DNA of 64,000 bases from an uncultured Clostridia bacterium (GCA_948472945.1 CAOKVX010000008.1:51048-115047), one strand, 5' to 3'; positions 33,343 to 43,361 are shown, numbered from the stretch's first letter. Numbers and translations are program-made. Notes: generated by a model from the sequence alone, not told the origin.

Positions 33343-35139
33343 ATGAAAACAAACCCAATCAAAATGCTGCACAGAAAATTGATATGTCTGTTATTAATTA
33401 TTGCAGTAATCGGCATCCCATCAAGCGGATGCAGTATGCCGGGAATAGGCGGGGAGCAGCATAATCCGCAGGCCTCGTCTGATTTTGCCGCCATATGCAG
33501 CGATATGACTACATATATTCTCAGTCAGGACGGCATCACCTGTAACTACAATGTGATGAATGCAGAAAATTACATAAAGGGCGAACGCCCCTCGACGCTC
33601 GGCTCCTACTCCCCCGACGTAGCTAAAAGCGAATTTACATTTCTCGAAAACAAACTTTCACTTCTAAAAGAAATAAAGCGCAGTTCATTAACTGAAAAAG
33701 AACAGCTTGCATACGACGCCCTTTCCGGGACGCTTGAAAACGCTCTGGAGCTCGGACAATACTCAATGTATGAGGAGCCGTTGTCCCCGGTATCGGGAAT
33801 ACAGTCCCAATTGCCGGTCCTGCTGGCAGAGTACCATTTTTACGACATAACTTATGTAGATACATACTTTTCCATTTTAAGGAGCGTACCCGATTATTTC
33901 GCACAGATTATGGAATTTGAAAAGAAAAAGTTAGAAAACGGACTTTTTATGAGCAGTGAACAGGCTGATGTTATAATAAAGCAGTGCAGTGATTTTATAG
34001 CAAATCCCGACGACAATTACCTGATTGATGTATTTGACGATAAAATCACACAACTCGAAGGTATTACGCCCGAACAGGCCGAAACATACTGTGATACTAA
34101 CGAGGATATTATTAAAAATGTCATTATACCCGCATATAACAATATTATAACTTCACTTGGTTCAATGAAATCTTCCTCGTTTACAACAAGGGGAATGTGT
34201 AAGATGAATCCGTCCGGGGACTCGATGGACAAAAATGGTCTTGAGTATTATAGGCTACTGTTCAGACAGCAGACAAACTCATCCATGAATCCCGACAAGG
34301 CGTTTGAACTGCTCGAAGACACGCTCTCCAAATGTAAGTCCGACATCGCAAAGGCGCTGGCAAAGGACGGCAGTATTTACGATAATCTTGAGATGTCCGT
34401 GAGGGAGGACGCAACGGCGCAGGATATTCTTGCGACATTAAAACAAAAGATAAATGATTCATATCCCGCGTTAAAGAGCGATTCTGAAATAAAGCTTAAA
34501 CCCGTACATTCTTCACTCGAAAACAGTCTCAGCCCTGCGATGTATCTCACACCGCCGATTGACGCTGCGGCATCGGACTGCATATATATCAACAACGCCT
34601 CGTGCACAAGAAGCGAATTGTTTACCACACTGGCCCACGAGGGCTACCCGGGACACCTCTATCAAACCAGGTATTTCATGGAATCCGAGCCTGTGCAGCT
34701 GAGACTTATTATGAACTTTTCAGGTTACGTTGAAGGATGGGCTACCTATGCGGAGCTTGATTCTTACGGTTATGCCGGAATGGACGCACTCAAGACATCG
34801 GTTCTCAAAAATAACAAGCTTGCCCTGCTTTGCATATACAGTATGATTGACATCGGTATTCACTATATGGGATGGGATATAACCGACTGCACAAGACTGC
34901 TTATAGAAAATGGAATAGACGACAGCGCCGTCGCAAAAGAGATATTTTTGTCAGTTGCTTCGGAACCTGCCCTTTACCCGAAATATACTATAAGCTGTAT
35001 TGAATTTTTGAATATGGAGCAGTATATGCGAAACAAATTAGGCGACAAATATGACCCCGTAAGCTTTCACAAGCTCATTCTTGATATAGGCCCTATCTGG
35101 TTTGAAGTGCTTTGGAAGAAAATTAAAGACAGAAGTTAA
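33343..35139 (+). CDS. DUF885-family lipoprotein, zinc-peptidase-like
   Basis: 598-residue exported protein: signal peptide with lipobox-like SSGC (Cys near 30). The DUF885 metallopeptidase-type signature HEGYPGH is at 432-438, followed by the family's EGWATYAEL about 30 residues later, so a secreted metalloprotease or carboxypeptidase activity is likely but untested. The rest is helical. No operon partner; ends in a strong terminator. GAAAGGA lies 8 nt before the ATG. Confidence 0.85.
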   Translation: MKTNPIKMLHRKLICLLLIIAVIGIPSSGCSMPGIGGEQHNPQASSDFAAICSDMTTYILSQDGITCNYNVMNAENYIKGERPSTLGSYSPDVAKSEFTFLENKLSLLKEIKRSSLTEKEQLAYDALSGTLENALELGQYSMYEEPLSPVSGIQSQLPVLLAEYHFYDITYVDTYFSILRSVPDYFAQIMEFEKKKLENGLFMSSEQADVIIKQCSDFIANPDDNYLIDVFDDKITQLEGITPEQAETYCDTNEDIIKNVIIPAYNNIITSLGSMKSSSFTTRGMCKMNPSGDSMDKNGLEYYRLLFRQQTNSSMNPDKAFELLEDTLSKCKSDIAKALAKDGSIYDNLEMSVREDATAQDILATLKQKINDSYPALKSDSEIKLKPVHSSLENSLSPAMYLTPPIDAAASDCIYINNASCTRSELFTTLAHEGYPGHLYQTRYFMESEPVQLRLIMNFSGYVEGWATYAELDSYGYAGMDALKTSVLKNNKLALLCIYSMIDIGIHYMGWDITDCTRLLIENGIDDSAVAKEIFLSVASEPALYPKYTISCIEFLNMEQYMRNKLGDKYDPVSFHKLILDIGPIWFEVLWKKIKDRS

Positions 35140-35175
35140 GCAATTAAAATAATTAACGAGCTTTTCATACACATA

Positions 35176-35205
35176 AATATCCCGCGGCAAAACCGCGGGA
35201 TATTT
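35176..35205. terminator. Bidirectional terminator between the DUF885 gene and pckA
   Basis: Perfect 12-bp stem AAATATCCCGCGG / CCGCGGGATATTT with a 5-nt loop, lying between convergent genes. It is followed by a weaker inverted repeat TTGATTAA / TTAATCAA (35204-35231). Confidence 0.85.
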
Positions 35206-35270
35206 GATTAAGTTAACTGATACGTTAATCAATATTACGTCAGCACAATTGAACTTAACTATATTTTTAA

Positions 35271-36875
35271 TTACATCTGAGGACCTGCTGAAACAAGAGC
35301 CTTTCCTGCCGGATTACCTTCGTACTTAGCAAAGTTCTTAGTAAATCTTGCAGCAAGGTCTTTTGCTTTCTCTTCCCACTCAGAAGCATCCTTATAAGTA
35401 TCGCGTGGGTCAAGGATACCTGTGTCAACACCATTAAGCTCCGTAGGAACCTCAAAGTTGAAGTATGGAATCTTCTTTGTAGGAGCATTCTTAATATCAC
35501 CGTTGAGGATTGCGTCAATTATTCCACGTGTATCCTTAATGGAGATACGCTTTCCTGTTCCGTTCCATCCTGTATTTACAAGGTAAGCCTTAGCTCCGCT
35601 CTCCTGCATCTTCTTAACAAGTTCTTCTGCATACTTTGTAGGATGAAGCTCAAGGAATGCCTGACCAAAACATGCCGAGAATGTAGGCGTAGGCTCAGTA
35701 ATTCCACGCTCCGTACCTGCAAGCTTAGCAGTAAAGCCTGAAAGGAAGTAGTACTGGGTCTGTTCCGGTGTAAGAATTGAAACAGGAGGAAGTACTCCGA
35801 AAGCATCCGCTGAAAGGAAAATAACATTTTTAGCAGCCGGTGCAGCCGAAACAGGACGAACAATGTTGTTGATATGGTCAATAGGATAAGATACACGTGT
35901 ATTCTCTGTCACGCTCTTATCTGTAAAATCAATCTTACCATCCTTGTCTAATGTAACATTCTCTAAAAGGGCGTCTCTCTTGATTGCGTTATATATATCA
36001 GGTTCTGACTCTTTATCGAGATTGATAACCTTAGCATAGCATCCACCCTCGAAGTTGAATACTCCGTTGTCATCCCATCCATGCTCATCATCTCCTATAA
36101 GAAGACGCTTAGGGTCTGTTGACAATGTAGTCTTACCTGTTCCTGAAAGTCCGAAGAAGATTGCTGTATTCTCACCATTCATATCAGTGTTTGCCGAGCA
36201 GTGCATTGAAGCGATGCCCTTAAGCGGAAGGTAGTAGTTCATCATTGAGAACATGCCTTTCTTCATCTCCCCGCCGTACCATGTATTGATAATAACCTGC
36301 TCGCGGCTTGTAATGTTAAATACTACAGCTGTCTCTGAATTAAGACCCAGCTCCTTGTAGTTTTCAACTTTAGCTTTTGAAGCGTTGTATACTACAAAGT
36401 TTGGCTCAAAGTTCTTGAGTTCTTCCTCTGACGGCTGAATAAACATGTTTTTAATGAAATGAGCCTGCCAAGCAACCTCAACGATAAAACGAACTGCCAT
36501 ACGGGTATCTGCGTTAGCTCCGCAGAATGCGTCTACAACAAAAAGTCTCTTGTTTGAAAGCTCTTTTAAAGCGATATCCTTAACAACTTTCCATGTCTCC
36601 TCTGATGCAGGGTGGTTATCATTCTTGTACTCGTCAGAAGTCCACCAAACTGTATCCTTTGAATTCTCGTCCATAACGATGAACTTATCTTTAGGTGAAC
36701 GACCTGTATAGATACCTGTCATAACATTAACTGCACCAAGTTCACTTTCCTGTCCGGCTTCAAAACCTTCAAGGTCTTTCTTCGTCTCTTCTTCGAATAA
36801 TACTTCATAAGAAGGATTGTACACGATTTCAGTAGTTCCGGTAATTCCATACTGACTTAAATTGATTTCTGCCAT
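35271..36875 (-). CDS. pckA: Phosphoenolpyruvate carboxykinase (ATP)
   Basis: Converts oxaloacetate and ATP to PEP and CO2, or the reverse in fermenters where it fixes CO2 toward succinate. P-loop [11 protein letters not shown] lies at about 241-251; RSPKDKF and the oxaloacetate/Mn-binding pattern ([19 protein letters not shown]) follow the ATP-type enzyme. 534 residues, normal. AGAGGT precedes the ATG. The codon use (many highly preferred codons) and the structured leader suggest strong expression. Probably monocistronic. Confidence 0.97.
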   Translation of the reverse strand: MAEINLSQYGITGTTEIVYNPSYEVLFEEETKKDLEGFEAGQESELGAVNVMTGIYTGRSPKDKFIVMDENSKDTVWWTSDEYKNDNHPASEETWKVVKDIALKELSNKRLFVVDAFCGANADTRMAVRFIVEVAWQAHFIKNMFIQPSEEELKNFEPNFVVYNASKAKVENYKELGLNSETAVVFNITSREQVIINTWYGGEMKKGMFSMMNYYLPLKGIASMHCSANTDMNGENTAIFFGLSGTGKTTLSTDPKRLLIGDDEHGWDDNGVFNFEGGCYAKVINLDKESEPDIYNAIKRDALLENVTLDKDGKIDFTDKSVTENTRVSYPIDHINNIVRPVSAAPAAKNVIFLSADAFGVLPPVSILTPEQTQYYFLSGFTAKLAGTERGITEPTPTFSACFGQAFLELHPTKYAEELVKKMQESGAKAYLVNTGWNGTGKRISIKDTRGIIDAILNGDIKNAPTKKIPYFNFEVPTELNGVDTGILDPRDTYKDASEWEEKAKDLAARFTKNFAKYEGNPAGKALVSAGPQM

Positions 36876-36913
36876 GTCAATTATAACCTCTTTTCTTTAA
36901 TATTTTTTATGAT

Positions 36914-36975
36914 ATCCACCTTCAAGTGGGGATACTCTTTCGCCTGTTACACAGCCTGCCGTGACAAATATATCC
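36914..36975 (-). promoter_or_regulatory. Structured leader of pckA, type unidentified
   Basis: In the pckA leader, ATCC(C)CAC and GTGGAT arms form a hairpin with a TTGAAG loop (36914-36934), preceded by a GC-rich stretch with another potential hairpin (GTTACAC / GTGAC region, 36945-36965). The outer GATAT / ATATC segments could close the whole fold. I could not match it to a named riboswitch. Confidence 0.35.
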
Positions 36976-37047
36976 TCAACTGGATTATTTTACAGTGCTA
37001 TGTTTCATCTTTGGATTTTAACATGTAAATATTGATTTGTAAAGTGC

Positions 37048-37608
37048 CTATTTCTTCACGGAGTAACCAAACTTTCCATACCTTTTTCCAAGCCCGAAAT
37101 ACTCCCCGTGTGAATATGTGACAAGCCCCGATTCATTAAGGTGAAACTTTCCTTTTTCGTCCATGTACTTTTCATCGGCCCAGACATTTTTAACAGCGGC
37201 TATAAACATATCATGTGAGCCGAGCTCTTTTATCTCCTTTACCTCACATTCTATGTTGACCGGGCTCTCTTTAATCAGCGGCATACCCGGAACGCTGCCG
37301 TCTGCCCTTGTCAGTCCCATTTCCTTAAACTTATCATAGTCACGGCCTGAACGTACGCCGCACCAGTCCGCCGCCTTAACAATCTTGTCATTTACAAGAT
37401 TAATTACGAACATACCGCTTTCTTTAATGATGTCATATGAATACCTTTCTTTTCTTATTGATATGGATACCATTGCCGGATTGGTACAAATAGTTCCCGA
37501 CCAGGCAACCGTAATTATATTTGGTTTTTCTCCCTCTCTCTCACAGCTTACCATAACAACTGGCAGAGGATAAAGCATGTTACCTGCTTTCCACATCTGT
37601 TTTGACAT
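37048..37608 (-). CDS. Flavin reductase family protein (FMN-binding split barrel)
   Basis: Probably reduces or carries FMN; this fold is used for flavin reductases and flavoredoxins. 186 residues: FMN-contact segments NIITVAWSGTICTNPAMVSI and SYDIIKESGMFVINL, and a C-terminal YFGLGKRYGKFGYSVKK are typical of flavoredoxin-type members. AAAGGAG lies 6 nt before the ATG. Standalone gene; the electron partner is unknown. Confidence 0.85.
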   Translation of the reverse strand: MSKQMWKAGNMLYPLPVVMVSCEREGEKPNIITVAWSGTICTNPAMVSISIRKERYSYDIIKESGMFVINLVNDKIVKAADWCGVRSGRDYDKFKEMGLTRADGSVPGMPLIKESPVNIECEVKEIKELGSHDMFIAAVKNVWADEKYMDEKGKFHLNESGLVTYSHGEYFGLGKRYGKFGYSVKK

Positions 37609-37715
37609 AAATTTCTCCTTTCAGCTAATCAATACGTTATACGGCGTGACATTTTGCACCTTTAAATGTATTATTTATATTGCTGTAATGCATAGTGTTA
37701 CTGCTTACTATGATT

Positions 37716-38048
37716 TTATAATGTCAATTCAATTTTTTCAATTGTTTTTCCCCTGAATGTGATAATTCCCACATCACCGGCTGTCACAAGCAAACCTAAA
37801 TTATTAAATGTCCTAAGCCTTACTCTTTCACCGCTCTCAAATTGGACAATAAACCACGTTATCCGTCCATATTTAGCGGCCTTTTCAATTATTTTTGCTT
37901 TTTTAATTATCAATCCGTTTCTTTTGTCATGTAATTTTATTATTTTAATAATAATTATTAAAACAGAGCATAATAATGCACAAGTTATCATAATTATCAA
38001 CACTCCAAAAATCATTATTTGTTCATATAACCCAATATACATATGCAT
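37716..38048 (-). CDS. Small membrane protein, DUF2500-like
   Basis: 110 residues: one long N-terminal membrane helix (about 9-37), then a basic loop and a soluble domain with WFIVQFESGERVRL and GDVGIITFRGK motifs, resembling the DUF2500 family. No function is known for it. A GGGGTGTGG site precedes the ATG. AT-rich codon use. Confidence 0.55.
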   Translation of the reverse strand: MHMYIGLYEQIMIFGVLIIMITCALLCSVLIIIIKIIKLHDKRNGLIIKKAKIIEKAAKYGRITWFIVQFESGERVRLRTFNNLGLLVTAGDVGIITFRGKTIEKIELTL

Positions 38049-38177
38049 TATTTACCACACCCCATACTTTTTATATGCGTGTTCATACTATCATATTGAG
38101 TATCATTCTGCAACTCTATCTAGTACTATTTTGTAATCTAAATGAGCTGTAGAATATATATAAGGGCGGTGATAACT

Positions 38178-38480
38178 ATGGATGTAATTGAGAAGCTGAA
38201 ACAACTAACTGAAGAGCGCGGTTGGAGCGAATACAAGCTGGTCAAAATGTGCGGATTGCCGTCATCGACCATATCTAATATCTTTCACAGAAACACTATA
38301 CCCAGTATTCCTACACTGGAAATAATATGCAAAGGTTTCGGAATAACACTAAGTCAGTTTTTCAGTGAAGGCGACATGGTATCACTCTCAAAAGAACAGG
38401 AACAAATGCTAAGGCTTTGGAGTTATCTGTCCGAGGAACAACAAGAGTCCCTGTGTGATTTTCTGCGTACTTTGAAATAA
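38178..38480 (+). CDS. XRE-family helix-turn-helix regulator
   Basis: 100-residue DNA-binding protein; HTH at about residues 5-60 with KMCGLPSSTISNIFHRN as recognition region, plus a short helical tail. GGCGGTGA lies 7 nt before ATG 38178; an in-frame start at 38142 lacks a site. Target unknown; the next gene is the Cys-rich DUF1540 protein, 100 bp on, which it might control. Confidence 0.85.
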   Translation: MDVIEKLKQLTEERGWSEYKLVKMCGLPSSTISNIFHRNTIPSIPTLEIICKGFGITLSQFFSEGDMVSLSKEQEQMLRLWSYLSEEQQESLCDFLRTLK

Positions 38481-38506
38481 ATAATTTAATATTTTCATAC
38501 GAATAA

Positions 38507-38574
38507 ACCTCCTTTTATCTGCACATACTAGCGTCGATGTACAGATGCTACTCAAAACAAATCAATAAGGAGGT
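38507..38574 (+). promoter_or_regulatory. Leader with anti-Shine-Dalgarno before the DUF1540 gene
   Basis: ACCTCCTT (38507-38514) is exactly complementary to the ribosome site AAGGAGGT (38567-38574) of the next gene; a hairpin (ATCTG.ACAT / ATGT.CAGAT, 38518-38547) lies between. Base pairing would hide the ribosome site and could act as a translational switch. Confidence 0.45.
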
Positions 38575-38580
38575 CGTATT

Positions 38581-38889
38581 ATGCCAAATTTATCATGTTC
38601 AGTAACTAAATGCGGTCATAATGAGGACAGGCTTTGTGTTCTTAATTCTATTGACGTGTCAGGCGGCGGAGAAAAAGATAACACATGCTGCAACAACTTC
38701 ACACATGAACAGTCATTTAAAAATCACGCATGTACTCCAACTAAGGAAACTCATATATACTGTCAGGCAAAGGACTGCAAGTATAATGACGAATGCGTAT
38801 GTATGGCTGAAAAGATTGAAGTTTCCCCATGCAGCTCAGACTGCCAATGCGAAGACACAAGATGCAGCACTTTTACAAAAAGACAGTAA
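38581..38889 (+). CDS. Cys-rich DUF1540 protein
   Basis: 102 residues with two DUF1540 repeats (CSVTKCGHN...CVLNSIDVSG...C..F and CQAKDCKYN...CMAEKIEVS...C..F), 17 cysteines in all, probably a metal-binding fold; biological role unknown. GGAGG lies 7 nt before the ATG, within a self-pairing leader. A long hairpin ends the transcript. Confidence 0.85.
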   Translation: MPNLSCSVTKCGHNEDRLCVLNSIDVSGGGEKDNTCCNNFTHEQSFKNHACTPTKETHIYCQAKDCKYNDECVCMAEKIEVSPCSSDCQCEDTRCSTFTKRQ

Positions 38890-38908
38890 AATAATGAAAT
38901 ATAACTTG

Positions 38909-38951
38909 CAAATAATAAAAGCCCCTTATATTAAGGGGCTTTTATTATTTG
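38909..38951. terminator. Bidirectional terminator between the DUF1540 gene and thiE
   Basis: Perfect 20-bp arms CAAATAATAAAAGCCCCTTA and their complement, 3-nt loop. The last codons of thiE lie inside the right arm, so both genes share it. Confidence 0.92.
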
Positions 38952-39575
38952 TAACACTTTTGATTTTAGTTTAGCCGTCTCACATTCAATATCGTCCGCT
39001 GCAAATATTGCGGATACGAGAGCCATGCCGCTAATTCCACTTCCAGCAATCTCACTCATGTTGTCCGCCGTAATTCCTCCTATTGCTGCAACCGGAATCT
39101 TAACTGAGCCGCATATCTGAGACAGCATTTCTTTTGTAATGCGTATGGCATTTCCTTTTGTTGGCGACGGAAAAACCGCCCCCACTCCGAGATAATCGGC
39201 GCCGTCCGCCTCAGCCCTTACCGCCTGTTCGACTGTCTTAGCTGTTGTACCTATTATAAAATCCCCGCCCGCAAGTCTTCTAATCTCATTAACGGGCGTA
39301 TCGTCCTGCCCAACATGTACTCCGTCCGCCCCGCATTTTAATGCGATGTCAACATTATCGTTTATGATGAACGGGACATTGTACTTGTGGCATAGCTCCT
39401 TTATGTCCGTCGCCTCTCTGAAAAACAATTCGTCAGCAAGCTCCTTTTCCCGCAGCTGTACGATTGTTACTCCCCCTTTGAGCGCGCATTCCACCTGCTC
39501 ATAAAGGGACATACCCTTGTTCCACGAACGGTCCGTCACCGCATATAACAATAAATTTTCCTTTTTAAACTTCAT
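38931..39575 (-). CDS. thiE: Thiamine phosphate synthase ThiE
   Basis: Joins the pyrimidine (HMP-PP) and thiazole phosphate to thiamine phosphate. TIM-barrel features: QLREKE (about 41-46), DNVDIALKCGADGVHVGQDD (about 71-91), and the phosphate loop VAAIGGIT. 214 residues, normal. AAAGGA precedes the ATG. Last gene of the thiS-F-G-H-tenI-thiE unit; its final codons are inside the terminator. Confidence 0.94.
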   Translation of the reverse strand: MKFKKENLLLYAVTDRSWNKGMSLYEQVECALKGGVTIVQLREKELADELFFREATDIKELCHKYNVPFIINDNVDIALKCGADGVHVGQDDTPVNEIRRLAGGDFIIGTTAKTVEQAVRAEADGADYLGVGAVFPSPTKGNAIRITKEMLSQICGSVKIPVAAIGGITADNMSEIAGSGISGMALVSAIFAADDIECETAKLKSKVLQIIKAP

Positions 39576-39635
39576 TTTAAAGAATTATCCTTTTCAATAT
39601 TAATTTTACTCTCATTTTTTGTATTATTCTGCTTA

Positions 39636-40226
39636 TCAGAAAATGTCTTCCCGCAGACATCCTTTCATAAATCCGCTCATAATACATGCTCCCGCCGCAC
39701 CTGCTTTTAAAAGCTCGTCAAACTTAGCACGCTCAATTCCTCCTATAGCAAACACGGGGATGTTAACGCTGTCGCAGACACCGCGCAGAAACCCAACGCC
39801 CCTCGGCTCAATTCCCCTCTTACAATCGGTCGCATAAATATGTCCGGCTGTGATATACGAACATCCAATTTTCTCAGCCTCCGCCGCATCCTCCATCGAG
39901 TGGCATGACGCCCCAATTATTTTAAATTTTGACAATATATCCCCGTCTACAGTCCGAAGTATATCCATCGGAAGATGTATTGCGTCCGCGCCAAGCCTCA
40001 CGGCAGCTTCAGCGTATGTATGCAATATGCATTTTGCGCCGTTGTCTGCGCATATCCGCATGACTTTTTCTGCAAGTTTGACGTACTCGCTCTCTCCAAG
40101 TTCTTTCTCCCTCAAAATAATACCGTGAGGATGTAATTTTGCCACCGCCAATATGCGCTCTAAGTAATCTCCGTCACAGATTGATTTGTTTGTGACGCAT
40201 ATAATTTTAAAATTTTCCGGGTTCAT
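39636..40226 (-). CDS. TenI/ThiE-like protein
   Basis: ThiE-fold protein with weaker matches than the true ThiE downstream: ILREKELGESEY, GADAIHLP, and VFAIGGIE are kept, but the HVGQDD pyrimidine motif reads HLPMDI. TenI of B. subtilis acts as a thiazole tautomerase, which fits its place between thiH and thiE. I take ATG 40226, with AAGGAAA upstream, rather than 40286. 196 residues. Confidence 0.8.
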   Translation of the reverse strand: MNPENFKIICVTNKSICDGDYLERILAVAKLHPHGIILREKELGESEYVKLAEKVMRICADNGAKCILHTYAEAAVRLGADAIHLPMDILRTVDGDILSKFKIIGASCHSMEDAAEAEKIGCSYITAGHIYATDCKRGIEPRGVGFLRGVCDSVNIPVFAIGGIERAKFDELLKAGAAGACIMSGFMKGCLREDIF

Positions 40227-40314
40227 AGTATATTTCCTTACGTATACAGTTAATTCCAATACAATTAATTCTGAAACAATTTTCAAAATAATTAATTCAA
40301 TAAATAAAATATAA

Positions 40315-41568
40315 TTATATATAAATATAATCGTTGAGCACGGGCTGCAGCCCTTCTTTTTCCATATCTCTGTACATCATATCAAAACTCCGGTCATCAT
40401 CTATCTCAAACTGCTCGTCGCCTTCGGCCTCACTGCGCTCCCCGCCTGTATACTTACTCTCGTGGTCGCCAATTCCTGTTGATACGCCTGCCGATACTTT
40501 TGTTGCGGCAATCTTAACTATTCCGTCCCTGAATTGTGCGCTCTCCCTTGACGACACCGTTATGCCCACATAAGGTAAAAATATCCTGTACGCGCATATA
40601 ATCTGGCAAAGCTGTTTCTCATGCACGTCCAGCGGATTTATTTTTTCATTATTGATAATAGGCCTAAGCCTTGGACAAGACAGCGACATTTCAGCGTGAG
40701 GATATTTTCTCTGAAGATAATGTACATGCAGTGCGCTTGCGAGGGCATCCCTGCGAAAATCCGACAGACCCAAAAGCGCTGCAAACGCCACTCCCCTCAT
40801 ACCGCCCATAAGAGCGCGCTCCTGCGACTCAAACCTGTACGGCCACACACGCTTGTGCCCTAAAAGGTGCAGCGTTTCGTATTTATCGGCATCATATGTT
40901 TCCTGAAATACCGTCACATAATCGGCGCCACATTCATGAAGATACTTGTATTCATCACTGTTAAGCGGATATACTTCAAGACCTACCATCCTAAAATATT
41001 TCCGCGCAAGCTTACACGCCTCTCCTATATACTCAACATTGCTTTTTTCCCTGCTTTCGCCCGTTAGTATTAGAATTTCCTCCATACCGGTATCAGCTAT
41101 AATTTTCATCTCATGCTCTATCTGTTCAAGCGAAAGCTTCATCCTGTTAATTTGGTTATAACAGTTGAAACCGCAGTATACACAGTAGTTATCACAGTAA
41201 TTGGCAATATAAAGCGGTGTAAATATATAAACCGTATTGCCAAAATGCTTTCGTGTCTCGATTCTGGCCTTAGCCGCCATGCGCTCCAAATACGGCTCGG
41301 CTGCCGGAGACAACAGCGCTTTCAAGTCTTCAATTGTACAAACCTCGTGTCCGAGCGCCGCCTCAACATCACCCGCGGTATACCTGTCATAGTCATAATC
41401 GTTCATGGTATCTATAACATTATCCAAAATGTCAGAATCTATCCGCTCCATTCCCGGCATATATTCCATATGATTAGTCCTGCACGACGCATCGTTTTCA
41501 ATCTGATGTTTTCTTTCAAGCGCCTTTGCGGACAGCTTTTTTGAATCTATAAAAAAGTCATTTGTCAT
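40315..41568 (-). CDS. thiH: 2-iminoacetate synthase ThiH
   Basis: Radical SAM enzyme that splits tyrosine to 2-iminoacetate and p-cresol, supplying the thiazole ring (anaerobic route). The cluster cysteines C125, C129 and C132 are seen in CDNYCVYC. 417 residues with the usual C-terminal Cys/Asp-rich region replaced by a long acidic tail. GGGAGG lies 6 nt before the ATG; 14 bp after thiG. The aerobic ThiO alternative is absent here, fitting an anaerobe. Confidence 0.94.
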   Translation of the reverse strand: MTNDFFIDSKKLSAKALERKHQIENDASCRTNHMEYMPGMERIDSDILDNVIDTMNDYDYDRYTAGDVEAALGHEVCTIEDLKALLSPAAEPYLERMAAKARIETRKHFGNTVYIFTPLYIANYCDNYCVYCGFNCYNQINRMKLSLEQIEHEMKIIADTGMEEILILTGESREKSNVEYIGEACKLARKYFRMVGLEVYPLNSDEYKYLHECGADYVTVFQETYDADKYETLHLLGHKRVWPYRFESQERALMGGMRGVAFAALLGLSDFRRDALASALHVHYLQRKYPHAEMSLSCPRLRPIINNEKINPLDVHEKQLCQIICAYRIFLPYVGITVSSRESAQFRDGIVKIAATKVSAGVSTGIGDHESKYTGGERSEAEGDEQFEIDDDRSFDMMYRDMEKEGLQPVLNDYIYI

Positions 41569-41582
41569 CTTTTCCTCCCCCC

Positions 41583-42353
41583 CTAATCCCGCAAAAAACC
41601 TGTAAGAGGGTCAGAAGCCGCCGCTCCCCTTACAAGCACCCTTCCAAGACCGGAAATATACGCTTTTCTTCCTGCCTCTATTGCCTGCCTGAAAGCGGAG
41701 GCCATCAGAGGAAGGTCTCCCGCCGTAGCAAGCGCGGTATTTGCCATTATAGCCGCCGCTCCCATCTCCATAGCCTCGCACGCCTGGGATGGCCGGCCTA
41801 TTCCCGCATCTACAATAATCGGAAGGTCTATCTCGTTAATAAGAATCTGTATAAATTCTTTCGCGGCAAGTCCCTTGTTAGATCCTATCGGAGATGCAAG
41901 CGGCATTATGGTTGCAGCCCCCGCATTTACAAGATCCCTCGCAACATTTAGGTCCGGGTACATATACGGCATTACGATAAAACCTTCATCTGCAAGTATT
42001 TGGGTTGCTTTTATTGTCTCCTCATTATCAGGGAGAAGATATTTGGTATCTCGCATTATTTCAATCTTAACGAAATCACCGCACCCAAGCTCTCTTGCAA
42101 GGCGGGCAATACGTACCGCCTCGTCGGCATTCCTTGCGCCTGACGTATTCGGAAGAAGCGTCACCCCCTCAGGTATATAATCCATTATGCTCTCATGCTC
42201 CTTTGTATTTGCACGCCTGACAGCCAGCGTTATAATCTGGGCACCCGCATCCCTGACAGCCGCCTCTATTAGATTGAGAGAGTATTTTCCCGAGCCCAGA
42301 ATAAATCTTGATTGAAACTCGTGTCCTGCAATTACCAATTTATCGTTGTCCAT
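41583..42353 (-). CDS. thiG: Thiazole synthase ThiG
   Basis: TIM-barrel enzyme that builds thiazole phosphate from deoxyxylulose phosphate, 2-iminoacetate and ThiS-thiocarboxylate. Recognised by LGSGKY near 20, VKIEIMRD with the Schiff-base Lys, and DAGIGRPS at about 190-197. 256 residues, normal. AGAGGT upstream. Second half of a 118-bp gap to thiF holds nothing noteworthy. Confidence 0.95.
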   Translation of the reverse strand: MDNDKLVIAGHEFQSRFILGSGKYSLNLIEAAVRDAGAQIITLAVRRANTKEHESIMDYIPEGVTLLPNTSGARNADEAVRIARLARELGCGDFVKIEIMRDTKYLLPDNEETIKATQILADEGFIVMPYMYPDLNVARDLVNAGAATIMPLASPIGSNKGLAAKEFIQILINEIDLPIIVDAGIGRPSQACEAMEMGAAAIMANTALATAGDLPLMASAFRQAIEAGRKAYISGLGRVLVRGAAASDPLTGFLRD

Positions 42354-42471
42354 AATATTTTCACCCTTACCTCTTTCATTTTTTTCTGTGCAAATACGTT
42401 AGCATTAAAGCTGCTTGATTGCGCGGCACAACCCATCTAAAACATATCTGCAAATTTTATATATTATATAT

Positions 42472-43122
42472 TCATACCTCAAATGTTCCATCAATTATTT
42501 TTAAAACCATATGCGCCTGATGCGCCGCACACACCATAACGCGGGCGGCAACAAGACCTATATCTTCACCCGCGTCGCTCTTTCCATCGCCGCACATAAA
42601 AAAGCGGTCCGTTATTTTCCTAGTCTTAATCTCATTTGCCGAGTACATCCCAGCCATTCCTGACGCCGCCACAATATATTTTTGAGGATATTTTTCAAGA
42701 ATTCCGTTTACAAGCATTGCCTTTTGCTCTGCCGCGTCAAACGCCTCGCATATTATATCATCCTCCGACAGTAATTCAATATTTGTCTCGCTGATTTTAA
42801 CCGTATCTGTAACTACCCTTATGTATGGATTAATGGCGGCAATAATTTCTTTCATAGCCTGAGTCTTCTTCTTTCCAATCTGTGAAAGCATATACTGCTG
42901 TCTATTTACGTTAGATAAATCCACACAGTCATAATCTATAAGATGCAGACTGCCGACCCCGGCCCTCGCAAGCGCCACAGCTATATTCGAGCCAAGACCG
43001 CCGAGTCCGCAGACCGCCGCCCCTGCATTTAAAAATTTTTTCTGCCTTTCCATTCCATGCCTTTTTACAAGCGCCTCCATGTACTCCTCTCTTGTCGGCA
43101 TGAAACCGCTTTCATTATGCAT
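42472..43122 (-). CDS. thiF: ThiS adenylyltransferase ThiF
   Basis: E1-like enzyme that adenylates the ThiS C-terminus. ATP-binding GLGGLGSN (about 41-48), DYDCVDLSNVNRQQY next, all of the Ubiquitin-activating family. No zinc-binding CxxC pairs are seen, as in the short clostridial form (216 residues). ATG 43122 follows GGAGG by 8 nt and lies 1 nt after the thiS stop; an in-frame start at 43140 is less likely. Confidence 0.93.
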   Translation of the reverse strand: MHNESGFMPTREEYMEALVKRHGMERQKKFLNAGAAVCGLGGLGSNIAVALARAGVGSLHLIDYDCVDLSNVNRQQYMLSQIGKKKTQAMKEIIAAINPYIRVVTDTVKISETNIELLSEDDIICEAFDAAEQKAMLVNGILEKYPQKYIVAASGMAGMYSANEIKTRKITDRFFMCGDGKSDAGEDIGLVAARVMVCAAHQAHMVLKIIDGTFEV

Positions 43123-43123
43123 G

Positions 43124-43318
43124 TCAGCCACCTCCGACAAAGCTTACCACCTCTATATTGTCACCGTCTTGTATAATAGTTGTCCCGTATTGTGCTTTTG
43201 GTACTATCTGTTCGTTTTTCTCAACCGCAATCCTGTCAATATTATAATCTGTAGTCGATATGTACTGTTCAACAGTCATACCAGCTGCGTCTGAGTCCTG
43301 CCCGTTTATTCTTACCAT
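43124..43318 (-). CDS. thiS: Sulfur carrier protein ThiS
   Basis: Ubiquitin-like sulfur carrier; its C-terminal Gly is turned into a thiocarboxylate that donates sulfur to the thiazole. 64 residues ending in GGG, with the family's VNG-like N-terminus and VEVVSFVGGG C-terminus. Start ATG 43318 has AGGC upstream; a GTG at 43336 is the alternative. First gene of the thi unit. Confidence 0.92.
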   Translation of the reverse strand: MVRINGQDSDAAGMTVEQYISTTDYNIDRIAVEKNEQIVPKAQYGTTIIQDGDNIEVVSFVGGG

Positions 43319-43361
43319 ATTTGGCCTGCCTTTCACAATTATTAATTGATATACAGATTAT

